A stretch of DNA of 64,000 bases from Tenacibaculum sp. AHE14PA (lineage in GTDB: Bacteria > Bacteroidota > Bacteroidia > Flavobacteriales > Flavobacteriaceae), in contig NZ_CP058983.1 in the NCBI RefSeq assembly GCF_019278465.1, positions 248,001-312,000 on the forward strand, in the 5' to 3' direction. Below are positions 8,747-16,422 of this stretch, in pieces. A program made the position numbers and the translations under genes. The first letter of the stretch is position 1, and each line of letters begins with the position of its first letter. The notes beneath the pieces were generated by a model. That model was given only the letters and a program-made list of their open reading frames with translations. It searched no databases and was not told where the DNA came from.

Positions 8747-10225
8747 ATGTTTCCGTATAAAACCAGTTTTAAGATAGATAGAAAAGGTTCTCAATCTTTG
8801 TACTTACAATTGTCTAATCAGTTTATTCAATTGATAAAAGAACAAAAATTAAAACCTAAAACCAAACTTCCAGGAAGTAGAAGTTTAGCAGAGTTGTTAA
8901 ACGTGCATAGAAAAACGGTTGTTGCTTGTTATGAGGAGTTAATGTTACAAGGTTGGGTAGAAAGTATTGCTAAAAAAGGAACTTTTGTGCATAGTAATTT
9001 ACCTTTATTGCAACAAACAGCGTTTTCTAAATTAGGTTTTAATGCTGAAGAAACACAAACTAGTTTTTCTTTCTACAAAAATAATGCGTTTCAAAATTTT
9101 TCTAAAAAGAAAGATGAAGCTATGCTATCTCTTAATGACGGTGTTTCTGACGGGAGATTAACACCAATAGATGAAATTGTAAGAACTTACAGAAGAATTG
9201 CAGCTAAAAAAAATGTGTACAAACATTTGGGGTATAACTCAGTTTACGGAAGTGATAAATTAAGAGAAGTTTTAGTTACTTATTTAAATGAAACAAGAGG
9301 ATTACAAATAGCCAAAGAAAATGTTTTAATAACTCGCGGAAGTCAGATGGGAATTTGGTTATCATCTCAATTATTATTAAAAGAGCAAGATATTATTGTA
9401 GTTGGAGAAACAAATTATGCTTCGGCAAATGCTACTTTTTCAGACCAAAAGGCAATGTTAAAAACTGTTTTAGTGGATGAAAACGGAATTATAACCGATG
9501 AAATTGAAATTATTTGTAAAAAGCAACAAATTAAAGCAGTATATGTAACTTCTCATCATCATCATCCAACCACGGTAACCTTATCAGCTGAAAGACGAAT
9601 TCATTTATTAAATCTCTCTAAACAATACAATTTTGCTATTATAGAAGATGATTACGACTATGATTTTAACTACAATCATGCACCAATTTTACCTTTAAAG
9701 AGTCATGATGTAAATAAAAATGTAATTTATATTGGTTCGGTTTGTAAAACGGTGGCGCCTGTTTTTAGAGTTGGATATTTAATAGCGTCTAAGGAGTTTG
9801 TAGATGAAGCTGCAAATCGCAGAAAAATAGTGGATAGGCAAGGAGATGAGCTGTTAGAATTAACATTTGCAGATTTTATAAAATCGGGTGATTTAGATAG
9901 ACATATTAGAAAAGTAATGAAAGTTTATAAGCAGCGAAGAGACTTGTTTTGTTGCTTGTTATACAAAGAATTAGGTGGCTTTTTTAAGTTTGAGAAACCA
10001 AAAGGAGGGATGGCTGTTTGGGCAATTTTAAATCAAAAATATTCGTGGAAACAAGTTACAAAAGAGGCTTTAAAACACCAATTAGAAATTGGCGATTATT
10101 CTCGCTATGAAGCTGTAAATACAAATCACAATGCGATTAGAATTGGTTTTGCAAGTTATAATGAAGAAGAGATTTACGAATTAATTGCTAAATTAAAAAC
10201 AACAATGTTAGCGCTTAAAAACTAG
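8747..10225 (+). CDS. PdxR/MocR-type GntR regulator with aminotransferase domain
   Basis: 492 aa. The N-terminal GntR winged helix (residues ~15-85, LPGSRSLAELLNVHRKTVVACYEEL) is joined to a fold-type I aminotransferase-like domain (~125-485). PLP-binding residues are visible: D302 in IIEDDYDYDF and the Schiff-base lysine K334 in IGSVCKTVAPVFRVGY. MocR regulators sense PLP or PLP-amino acid adducts. It diverges from the operon ending in a pyridoxamine-oxidase-like gene, which it probably controls through the 81-bp shared spacer. Confidence 0.9.
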   Translation: MFPYKTSFKIDRKGSQSLYLQLSNQFIQLIKEQKLKPKTKLPGSRSLAELLNVHRKTVVACYEELMLQGWVESIAKKGTFVHSNLPLLQQTAFSKLGFNAEETQTSFSFYKNNAFQNFSKKKDEAMLSLNDGVSDGRLTPIDEIVRTYRRIAAKKNVYKHLGYNSVYGSDKLREVLVTYLNETRGLQIAKENVLITRGSQMGIWLSSQLLLKEQDIIVVGETNYASANATFSDQKAMLKTVLVDENGIITDEIEIICKKQQIKAVYVTSHHHHPTTVTLSAERRIHLLNLSKQYNFAIIEDDYDYDFNYNHAPILPLKSHDVNKNVIYIGSVCKTVAPVFRVGYLIASKEFVDEAANRRKIVDRQGDELLELTFADFIKSGDLDRHIRKVMKVYKQRRDLFCCLLYKELGGFFKFEKPKGGMAVWAILNQKYSWKQVTKEALKHQLEIGDYSRYEAVNTNHNAIRIGFASYNEEEIYELIAKLKTTMLALKN

Positions 10226-11183
10226 CTTTTATCATTCGGTCGTTACCAGAAAAATCCTTTTTTAGTTCAATGTTTTTAAAACCTTTATCTTCTAACATTT
10301 TTACAGTTTCTTTTCCTAAATATTGATTGATTTCAAAAAATAAGAATCCGTTTTCTGATAAATGAAGCTTTGCTAAATCGGCTATTTTATCATAGAATAT
10401 TAACGGATTATTGTCATCAACAAATAAAGCTAAATGTGGTTCGTTTTCTAAAACATTATTTTTAATTTCTGCTTTTTCAAGTTCTCGTACGTAAGGTGGA
10501 TTGGAAATAATAATATCTAATTTTACGTCAATCTGAGAAGTGTGCGACGAAGTAATCTCATTCTTAGTAAAAGATTGCTTCATTTTATTCGCAATAACAT
10601 TTAAGTTTTCAGTCTTTAAAATATCAACTTCAAAAAAATCAATTTCAACTGAATTTAGTTTCGCATTTTCTTTGGCAGTAATTAAAGCTTTTTTAGATAC
10701 ATCAATCGCTGAAATTATTGCATTTGGTAACTGCTGTTTTAATGAAATAGGAATACAACCAGTTCCGGTTCCAATATCTAACAGGGTTAAAGATTTCTCG
10801 ACTGCGCTCGAAGTGACATTCAAAGATTTTGCAACATTTTTGCTTTCCAACTTTGTAACTTCATTGATAATCCATTCTACCAATTCTTCGGTTTCTGGTC
10901 TTGGAATTAAAGTGTTTTTATTCACTAAAAAAGGCAATCCGTAAAATTCGGTATTTCCTAGTATATACTGAATAGGTTCTTCTTTTTGTAATCTTTTTAT
11001 CGCTTTATTAAAAAATGCTAAAACATCCGAAGGAATATTAAAATCAGCTTTTAAAACGGAATCAATGCGTTGAAACCCCAATTTTTCTTCAATCAATAAA
11101 AAGAAAAAAGAAGTTATTTCTGTTTCCGGATATATTGCTGATAATTCTTCTGTAAAATATGTTTTGAATTCTTTTAAAATCAT
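10215..11183 (-). CDS. prmC: Peptide chain release factor N5-glutamine methyltransferase PrmC (HemK)
   Basis: 322 aa, longer than the usual ~285. PrmC methylates the GGQ glutamine of release factors. Motif I LLDIGTGTGCIPIS (134-147) and the glutamine-binding NPPY (228-231) are intact, as is the RPETEELVEW motif (95-104). The extra length comes from two low-conservation inserts, residues ~122-130 and ~196-220, each encoded by a dispersed palindromic repeat read in frame (10794-10820 and 10525-10598). The gene overlaps the 3' end of the MocR gene tail to tail by 11 bp and follows the GNAT gene by 2 bp. Confidence 0.93.
   Translation of the reverse strand: MILKEFKTYFTEELSAIYPETEITSFFFLLIEEKLGFQRIDSVLKADFNIPSDVLAFFNKAIKRLQKEEPIQYILGNTEFYGLPFLVNKNTLIPRPETEELVEWIINEVTKLESKNVAKSLNVTSSAVEKSLTLLDIGTGTGCIPISLKQQLPNAIISAIDVSKKALITAKENAKLNSVEIDFFEVDILKTENLNVIANKMKQSFTKNEITSSHTSQIDVKLDIIISNPPYVRELEKAEIKNNVLENEPHLALFVDDNNPLIFYDKIADLAKLHLSENGFLFFEINQYLGKETVKMLEDKGFKNIELKKDFSGNDRMIKASF
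10525..10598 (-). repeat. Dispersed palindromic repeat (type 1) translated within prmC
   Basis: Read along prmC the repeat opens GTTATTGCGAATAAAATGAA, continues through GCAATCTT, and closes with GAGATTACTTCGTCGCACAC and a TTGACGT end, a degenerate hairpin of the GTCATTGCGA...GCAATCTC type. It encodes PrmC residues 196-220 between the SAM-binding core and the NPPY motif, a surface-loop position, and keeps the reading frame. Confidence 0.75.
10794..10820 (-). repeat. Dispersed repeat half-site (type 2) translated within prmC
   Basis: On the minus strand it reads TGTCACTTCGAGCGCAGTCG followed by AGAAA, a short repeat familiar from flavobacterial genomes. It encodes NVTSSAVEK (residues 122-130) immediately before motif I of PrmC and preserves the frame. 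A palindromic pair of the same type lies in a spacer at 31081-31138. Confidence 0.7.
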
Positions 11184-11185
11184 TT

Positions 11186-11686
11186 TTAAGCCTTAATTAA
11201 ATCTTTTAACATCCAAACATTACAAGAAAAATGACCTGTATTTCCCATAGGAGCCTCTAAATTAACAAATCCGTTTTTGGCATACAAAGCTCTCGCGGCA
11301 TCCATATACGGCATGGTTTCTAAATAACATTGCTTATATTTTTCTTCTTTTGCTTTAGATAAACAATAATTAATTAGCTTGCTTCCTAAACCTTTTCCTC
11401 TTGCTATTGGCAAAAAATACATTTTTTGTAGTTCACAAATAGTCTCTTCAAAATCAGGTAAACCAGCAAAACCAACACCGCCAACTATTTTATTTTGATG
11501 TTCTATTACAAAATAAGCTGTTTTTTCTTTTTGATACGTTTCAAACATCTCATCAGTTGCTTTATCTTCATAAGCGGTACCAACTTTAGGTGCGCCAAAT
11601 TCAGTTAAAACAGTTCTAATAACGCTCGCTATTTGTTGATTGTCACTAGGTTTAATTTCTCGGATAATAAAATCAGAAGGAGTCAT
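11186..11686 (-). CDS. GNAT-family N-acetyltransferase
   Basis: 166 aa. The acetyl-CoA loop is well preserved: LQKMYFLPIARGKGLGSKLINYCLSKA, with R/Q-x-x-G-x-G/A as RGKGLG, and the C-terminal ARALYAKNGF motif is typical. It starts at ATG 11686 and ends 2 bp before prmC, so it probably heads a two-gene operon. The acceptor is unknown; pairing with prmC is positional only. Confidence 0.9.
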   Translation of the reverse strand: MTPSDFIIREIKPSDNQQIASVIRTVLTEFGAPKVGTAYEDKATDEMFETYQKEKTAYFVIEHQNKIVGGVGFAGLPDFEETICELQKMYFLPIARGKGLGSKLINYCLSKAKEEKYKQCYLETMPYMDAARALYAKNGFVNLEAPMGNTGHFSCNVWMLKDLIKA

Positions 11687-11696
11687 AGGAATACCT

Positions 11697-11704
11697 TACT
11701 TTTG
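11697..11704 (+). promoter_or_regulatory. -7 promoter element for the LEA14-like gene
   Basis: TACTTTTG matches TAnnTTTG, 34 nt upstream of the start codon at 11738 and just outside the divergent GNAT start. Confidence 0.6.
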
Positions 11705-11737
11705 CTTTGCAAATTACCTAAAAAAATAAGAATCGAG

Positions 11738-12199
11738 ATGAAGAAATTGGGGTTTTTTATAGTTGTTTTATTTATAGTGAGTTGTTCTATAAAAGAGAAA
11801 CCAATATTTATAAAAATAGATAATATTAAAATTTTATCTATTTCTTCAGATACAATTCGATTACAAGCGAAAGCTTTCTTTAAAAACCCCAATGATATTG
11901 GTGGAAAAATAGCAACAGACGAAATTAAAGTAATCGTAAATGGCGAAGAAGTGGCTCAGGTTTCATCTGATGAGTTTGAAGTTCCTGCGCGTAACGAATT
12001 TAATATTCCGTTGCAAGTTGTAATTCCTGCTAAAAAGATATTTGGAGATACTAAAAACGGAATTTTAGGAGGTTTGATTAATTCAATTTTAAATAAAAGT
12101 GTAAAAGTGCAGTTTAAGGGAGACTTACGTTATACCATATTTGGTTTTTCAGATGTATATCCGATTGATAAAATAGAAGATATTAAAATAAAATTCTAG
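11738..12199 (+). CDS. LEA14-like (LEA type 2) lipoprotein
   Basis: The start at 11738 gives 153 aa with a clean SPII signal, MKKLGFFIVVLFIVSCS, and lipobox Cys; an earlier ATG at 11633 would place ~35 unrelated residues before the signal. The body resembles a water-stress/hypersensitive-response (LEA14) immunoglobulin-like domain: IRLQAKAFFKNPNDIGGKI, then an alternating strand pattern ending VYPIDKIEDIKIKF. It is probably anchored in the envelope; role unknown. ribD follows after 5 bp, suggesting co-transcription. Confidence 0.75.
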   Translation: MKKLGFFIVVLFIVSCSIKEKPIFIKIDNIKILSISSDTIRLQAKAFFKNPNDIGGKIATDEIKVIVNGEEVAQVSSDEFEVPARNEFNIPLQVVIPAKKIFGDTKNGILGGLINSILNKSVKVQFKGDLRYTIFGFSDVYPIDKIEDIKIKF

Positions 12200-12204
12200 T
12201 TTTT

Positions 12205-13320
12205 TTGAAGCACGAAAATTACATACAACGTTGTTTACAATTAGCCAAAAATGGTATTGGTACTGCACGTCCAAATCCGTCAGTTGGAGCCGTTATTGTT
12301 TGTAATGATAAAATTATAGGTGAAGGATATACAAGTATTTATGGTGGTAATCATGCAGAAGTAAATGCCATAAATTCGGTTGTAAATAAAGAGTTATTAA
12401 AAGAAGCAACTATTTACGTAACCTTAGAGCCTTGTGCGCATTTTGGTAAAACACCGCCTTGTGCCGATTTAATCGTAAAACATAAAATATCTAACGTTGT
12501 AATTGGTTGTGTTGACACGAATAGTTTGGTTGCCGGTAAAGGAATTGAGCGTTTAAAAAAAGCAGGAATCAATGTAATTGTTGGTGTTTTAGAAGCAGAA
12601 TGCAAACAACATCATAAACGTTTTTTTACTGTTCAGAATAAAAAACGACCTTATATAATATTAAAATGGGCCGAAACTTCGGATGGTTTTGTGGCGCCGT
12701 TTCGTCATTACGAGCAAAGCGAAGTAACCTCTAAATCGATAAAGAGATTGCCTCAGCAAAAAAACTTGCTTCACAATGACGCTAAACCAGTTTGGATTTC
12801 TAACGAATACTCAAAACAGCTAGTTCATAAATGGCGAAGTGAAGAACATGCTATTTTAGTTGGTACAAATACTGTAATTGCAGACAATCCGTCATTAACA
12901 GTACGCAGTTGGTCGGGAAATAATCCGATTCGAATTGTAATAGATAAAAACTTACGAATCCCTAAAAATGCCACAGTATTCGATGAGAAAGTAAAAACGA
13001 TTGTTCTTTTTGATAAACAAGAAAATATTTGTCATTACGAACAGGGTGAAGCAATCTCATACGAACACTTAGATTTTTCATCCAGCGTAGCGGAACAAAT
13101 ATGTGATGTTTTACAAAAACATAATATTCAATCTGTAATTATTGAAGGAGGTACACAAACACTGCAAACTTTTATTAATGCGCATCTTTGGGATGAAGCA
13201 AAAGTATTTATAGGAAAGACAACCTTTAAAAGTGGAGTAGTAGCTCCGGTTTTAAAAGGAGAATTAAAGAAAGAAGAAAACATCGAAGGCGATGTATTAA
13301 AGACATATATAAATGATTAA
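12205..13320 (+). CDS. ribD: Bifunctional riboflavin deaminase/reductase RibD
   Basis: 371 aa from a TTG start at 12205. RibD deaminates and then reduces the pyrimidine intermediate in riboflavin synthesis. The deaminase zinc site is intact: H50-A-E52, C77 and C86 (PCAHFGKTPPC). The reductase domain begins near residue 148 (RPYIILKWAETSDGF) and includes HAILVGTNTVIADNPSLTVR and VIIEGGTQTL. Two stretches absent from typical relatives, residues ~167-193 and ~276-285, are encoded by in-frame palindromic repeats. The first sits at the start of the reductase domain. Downstream HAD and permease genes overlap it, forming a long operon. Confidence 0.93.
   Translation: MKHENYIQRCLQLAKNGIGTARPNPSVGAVIVCNDKIIGEGYTSIYGGNHAEVNAINSVVNKELLKEATIYVTLEPCAHFGKTPPCADLIVKHKISNVVIGCVDTNSLVAGKGIERLKKAGINVIVGVLEAECKQHHKRFFTVQNKKRPYIILKWAETSDGFVAPFRHYEQSEVTSKSIKRLPQQKNLLHNDAKPVWISNEYSKQLVHKWRSEEHAILVGTNTVIADNPSLTVRSWSGNNPIRIVIDKNLRIPKNATVFDEKVKTIVLFDKQENICHYEQGEAISYEHLDFSSSVAEQICDVLQKHNIQSVIIEGGTQTLQTFINAHLWDEAKVFIGKTTFKSGVVAPVLKGELKKEENIEGDVLKTYIND
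12703..12781 (+). repeat. Dispersed palindromic repeat (type 1), full copy translated within ribD
   Basis: A ~79-bp imperfect palindrome begins CGTCATTACGAGCAAAGCG and ends TTGCTTCACAATGACG, with inner arms AACCTCT and AGAGATTG. The outer seven bases are a perfect inverted pair. It adds residues 167-193 of RibD in frame without a stop, between GFVAP and the conserved VWISNEYSKQLVHKW motif. Confidence 0.85.
13031..13059 (+). repeat. Dispersed repeat half-site (type 1) translated within ribD
   Basis: GTCATTACGAACAGGGTGAA followed by GCAATCTCA is the left half of the same repeat family as 12703-12781. It encodes CHYEQGEAIS (RibD residues 276-285). The peptide HYEQ is shared with the first insertion, showing both copies were read in the same frame. 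Confidence 0.75.
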
Positions 13321-13927
13321 AAACATAATTTTCGATTTTGGTGATATCTTTATCAATTTAGATAAAGAAGCAACTTATAAAGAATTAGCAAAACTGGGCG
13401 TAACCAATATTTCTGAAGACATGATTGTAACTTATCATAAATATGAAATGGGTTTAATTTCTACAGATGAGTTTGTGAATTTTTATAAAACTAAATTTCC
13501 GCAGTTAAGTCGTGAAAGTTTAGTGAATGCTTGGAATGCTATTTTATTAGATTTTCCGAAACGCAGATTAGTTTTTTTAAAAGAATTAGCAGGGTCTAAT
13601 AAATACAGGTTATTTTTATTAAGTAATACAAACGATTTACATATATCTTGGATTCAGAATAATTGGGGAACTGAATTGTATAATGAATTTAAAAGCTGCT
13701 TTGAGCAGTTTTATTTATCGCATGAAATAAACTTCAGGAAACCAAACGCAAATATTTATGAATTTGTATTGAGTGAAAATAACTTAAAAGCATCAGAAAC
13801 TATTTTTGTAGATGACTTAAAAGAAAATACGGAAGCAGCCAAAGAGTTAGGAATGCAAGTTTGGAATTTAATTCCGGGAAAAGAAGATGTGGTTGATTTA
13901 TTAAAAAGAAAAGAATTTTTAGTTTGA
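13313..13927 (+). CDS. HAD-superfamily hydrolase
   Basis: 204 aa. HAD motif I is IIFDFGDIFINLD (residues 5-17), motif II is LFLLSNTNDLH, motif III is around SHEINFRKPNANIYEF, and motif IV is TIFVDDLKENTEAAKELGM. The layout matches the IA subfamily of sugar-phosphate or nucleotide phosphatases. It overlaps the end of ribD by 8 bp and the following permease by 4 bp. A riboflavin-pathway phosphatase role is an attractive inference from position, since that step is done by HAD enzymes elsewhere, but it is not proven. Confidence 0.88.
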   Translation: MIKNIIFDFGDIFINLDKEATYKELAKLGVTNISEDMIVTYHKYEMGLISTDEFVNFYKTKFPQLSRESLVNAWNAILLDFPKRRLVFLKELAGSNKYRLFLLSNTNDLHISWIQNNWGTELYNEFKSCFEQFYLSHEINFRKPNANIYEFVLSENNLKASETIFVDDLKENTEAAKELGMQVWNLIPGKEDVVDLLKRKEFLV

Positions 13928-14787
13928 TTTATTTAGTTTTAAGTGTTTTAGTGTCAAGTTTAATATTTGTAATTTTTAAACTTTTTGATGTTTTTAAAAT
14001 AAACACCTCACAAGCCATTGTTGTAAATTATATTATCGCTTTGTCTTTTGGTTTGTTTACCTCAAAGGTTTCTTTATCAATTGCACAAATACCAGAAGAA
14101 CCTTGGTTTTTAGGTGCTTTTTGTTTAGGTTTTTTGTTTATCACAATATTTAATGTGATGGGGATAACGGCTCAAAAAAACGGATTATCAGTTGCTTCTG
14201 TAGCTGGTAAAATGTCGGTAGTTATACCTGTTGTAGCGGGAGTTTTTATATATAAAGAAAGTGTTGGCTTTGTAAAAATTTCAGGGATTTTAATGGCGTT
14301 AGTTGCTGTTTATTTATCTTCTGCTAAAAGTGATATTTCTCCAGTAAAATTTAAAAATTTAATATACCCCTTATTATTATTTATAGGCTCGGGAACTATT
14401 GATGCTGGTTTAAAATATACTGAAACTACTTATGTATCAGAAGGAGCAGTGCCAATGTTTTTAGCAACTATTTTTGGTTGTGCATTTTTATTGGGCTGTC
14501 TTTTTATGATTACACAAATTCTAAAAGGAAGTTTTAAGTTTCAATCTAAAAATATTTTAGGAGGAATTGCTTTAGGAATTCCGAATTATTATTCGATGGA
14601 ATTTTTATTAAAAGCACTACAAACCGAAGGATTAGAGAGCTCAACTTTATTCACTATAAACAACGTATCTATTGTTATTTTAACTACCGTTTTTGCATTG
14701 GCTTTTTTTAAAGAAAAATTGATCAAAAAAAATTGGATAGGAATAGGATTGGCTGTAATTAGTATTTTATTAGTAGCTTCGGCGTAA
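13924..14787 (+). CDS. EamA/DMT-family permease
   Basis: 287 aa, almost entirely hydrophobic, with about ten membrane segments in two EamA-like halves. The first half ends VAGVFIYKESVGFVKISGILMALVAVYL and the second ends TVFALAFFKEKLIKKNWIGIGL, the duplicated pattern of drug/metabolite transporters. The start is TTG at 13924, overlapping the HAD stop by 4 bp. It lies in the inner membrane; the substrate is unknown. Confidence 0.88.
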   Translation: MIYLVLSVLVSSLIFVIFKLFDVFKINTSQAIVVNYIIALSFGLFTSKVSLSIAQIPEEPWFLGAFCLGFLFITIFNVMGITAQKNGLSVASVAGKMSVVIPVVAGVFIYKESVGFVKISGILMALVAVYLSSAKSDISPVKFKNLIYPLLLFIGSGTIDAGLKYTETTYVSEGAVPMFLATIFGCAFLLGCLFMITQILKGSFKFQSKNILGGIALGIPNYYSMEFLLKALQTEGLESSTLFTINNVSIVILTTVFALAFFKEKLIKKNWIGIGLAVISILLVASA

Positions 14788-15398
14788 TGATTGAGATAAA
14801 AGACACCTACAAAACGATTGATGTTGCTTCTGAAGAAACATTATTTAAAGACAGAAATAGTAAGTTTTTTGGCTATGCTTTTCCTGTTTTTACAGAAGAC
14901 GATGTTAAAGAAGCTATAGAAAGTTTAAAAAAGAAACACCATTCGGCACGCCATTTTTGTTATGCTTGGCAATTTGGCACAGAAACAATTCGTTTTAGAG
15001 CCAATGATGATGGTGAACCTAGTAATTCTGCCGGAATGCCCATTTACGGACAAATACAAGCTTTTGATGTTACCAATATTTTAATTGTTTCTGTACGTTA
15101 TTTCGGTGGTACAAAATTAGGAGTAGGAGGTTTGATAAATGCTTATAGAACTTCAGCTCAGTTAGCTTTAGAGATTTCCAATATCAAAGAAAAAACCATA
15201 GATATTCAGTATCAATTAACTTTTGATTACGATATGATGAATAAGGTACAACGCGTGGTTAAAGAACGAAATCTAAATATTATAGCTCAAAAATTAGAAA
15301 TGGATTGCCAATACACTATTTCTGTTCGTAAAAAAGAGGCACAAATGATATTCGATATTTTTGACAACCTTTTTAAGGTTACAATTAAAGAATTGTAG
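14787..15398 (+). CDS. YigZ/IMPACT-family protein
   Basis: 203 aa. The conserved N-terminal UPF0029 domain is obvious: HSARHFCYAWQFG, ANDDGEPSNSAGMPI and VRYFGGTKLGVGGLINAYRT, followed by the small C-terminal DUF1949-type ferredoxin-like domain. Eukaryotic IMPACT regulates Gcn2; the bacterial role is unclear. The ATG overlaps the permease stop (TAATG), so translation is coupled. Confidence 0.92.
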   Translation: MIEIKDTYKTIDVASEETLFKDRNSKFFGYAFPVFTEDDVKEAIESLKKKHHSARHFCYAWQFGTETIRFRANDDGEPSNSAGMPIYGQIQAFDVTNILIVSVRYFGGTKLGVGGLINAYRTSAQLALEISNIKEKTIDIQYQLTFDYDMMNKVQRVVKERNLNIIAQKLEMDCQYTISVRKKEAQMIFDIFDNLFKVTIKEL

Positions 15399-15424
15399 TT
15401 ACATATAAATCATCATAATTTAAA

Positions 15425-16291
15425 ATGCAAATAACCAAACTTACTACTAACAGTGTATTACCGCTTACGTGTTCTCGATCGGGAACTTGTTGTTTTGGTA
15501 AAGATGTAATGCTTAATCCTTGGGAATTGTTTCGTTTTAGTAAAGAAAAAAAAACAACTCCGAAAGAGTTTAGAGATTTACATACTAAATTTGGCGGAAT
15601 TCAACTGCTTTTTAATGGCAAACAAGATAAAAAAGGGCAACATGCGTGTAGTTTATATTTAGATAATGCTGGATGTAGCGTTCACGAAGGTCGTCCCTTG
15701 GCTTGTCGTTTATATCCGCTAGGTCGCCAGGTGCAATTTGATAAAGCAGCATATATTTATGAAGGAAAACAATTCCCTTGCTTAACAGATTGTGCTGAAG
15801 TTTTAGATTTACCAAAATTGAGTGTTGGTGATTATCTTAAAGGCCAAAAAGCTGATAAATTTGAAAAAGCTTTAGATGAATATTTAATAGTGATGCAAAA
15901 TATTGCTGATATTGGCTTCGAATTACTTTTAGATACTGGTTTAGCTGTGTCTGGAGACACTAAAACACTAGCTTTATGGAGAGAAACAGGAATCGAAACA
16001 CATGAATTATCAGCAAATAGAATAGGTGAGGAGTGGTTAGATTGTTTGATGATACCTGATATAACTATTGATGCTGAAGATCCTATTATTTTTACACAAA
16101 AACACAACGATTTATTACTTCAAAAAGCACAAGAAGAATTCGGAGCAATACAAACATTAGAAGAACTTCATAAAGCATCCGTTCTACTAATTGCAGTAGC
16201 ATTGCATTTATCTAGAGGTTTAGGAGCTGACACTAAAGGGATTTCTGAACATTGGATAGAAATAGCAAAAAGTCATGGAGCTAAAGAATAG
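15425..16291 (+). CDS. YkgJ-family cysteine-cluster protein
   Basis: 288 aa. The N-terminal half carries the YkgJ zinc/iron-chelating cysteine cluster: CSRSGTCCFGKDVMLNPWE, then ACSLYLDNAGCSVHEGRPLACRLYPLGR and FPCLTDCAEV. The C-terminal half is helical and has no recognised domain. The family is annotated as metal-binding and its function is unresolved. It lies 26 bp after the YigZ gene and may belong to the same transcript. Confidence 0.85.
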   Translation: MQITKLTTNSVLPLTCSRSGTCCFGKDVMLNPWELFRFSKEKKTTPKEFRDLHTKFGGIQLLFNGKQDKKGQHACSLYLDNAGCSVHEGRPLACRLYPLGRQVQFDKAAYIYEGKQFPCLTDCAEVLDLPKLSVGDYLKGQKADKFEKALDEYLIVMQNIADIGFELLLDTGLAVSGDTKTLALWRETGIETHELSANRIGEEWLDCLMIPDITIDAEDPIIFTQKHNDLLLQKAQEEFGAIQTLEELHKASVLLIAVALHLSRGLGADTKGISEHWIEIAKSHGAKE

Positions 16292-16422
16292 ACTTACTTT
16301 ACATTACCTATTTATAAAATGTATAACTGAATAAAATACAGTTTGATTCTTATCATAAAATCTTATAACTTGGTATTCTAACAATATCTGAAGTAAAATA
16401 AGAGATATTTAAATATAAATTA

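Noticed and set aside
10540..10944. Plus-strand frame of 134 aa opposite prmC
   Set aside because: Shadow of prmC; no motif, no start signal.
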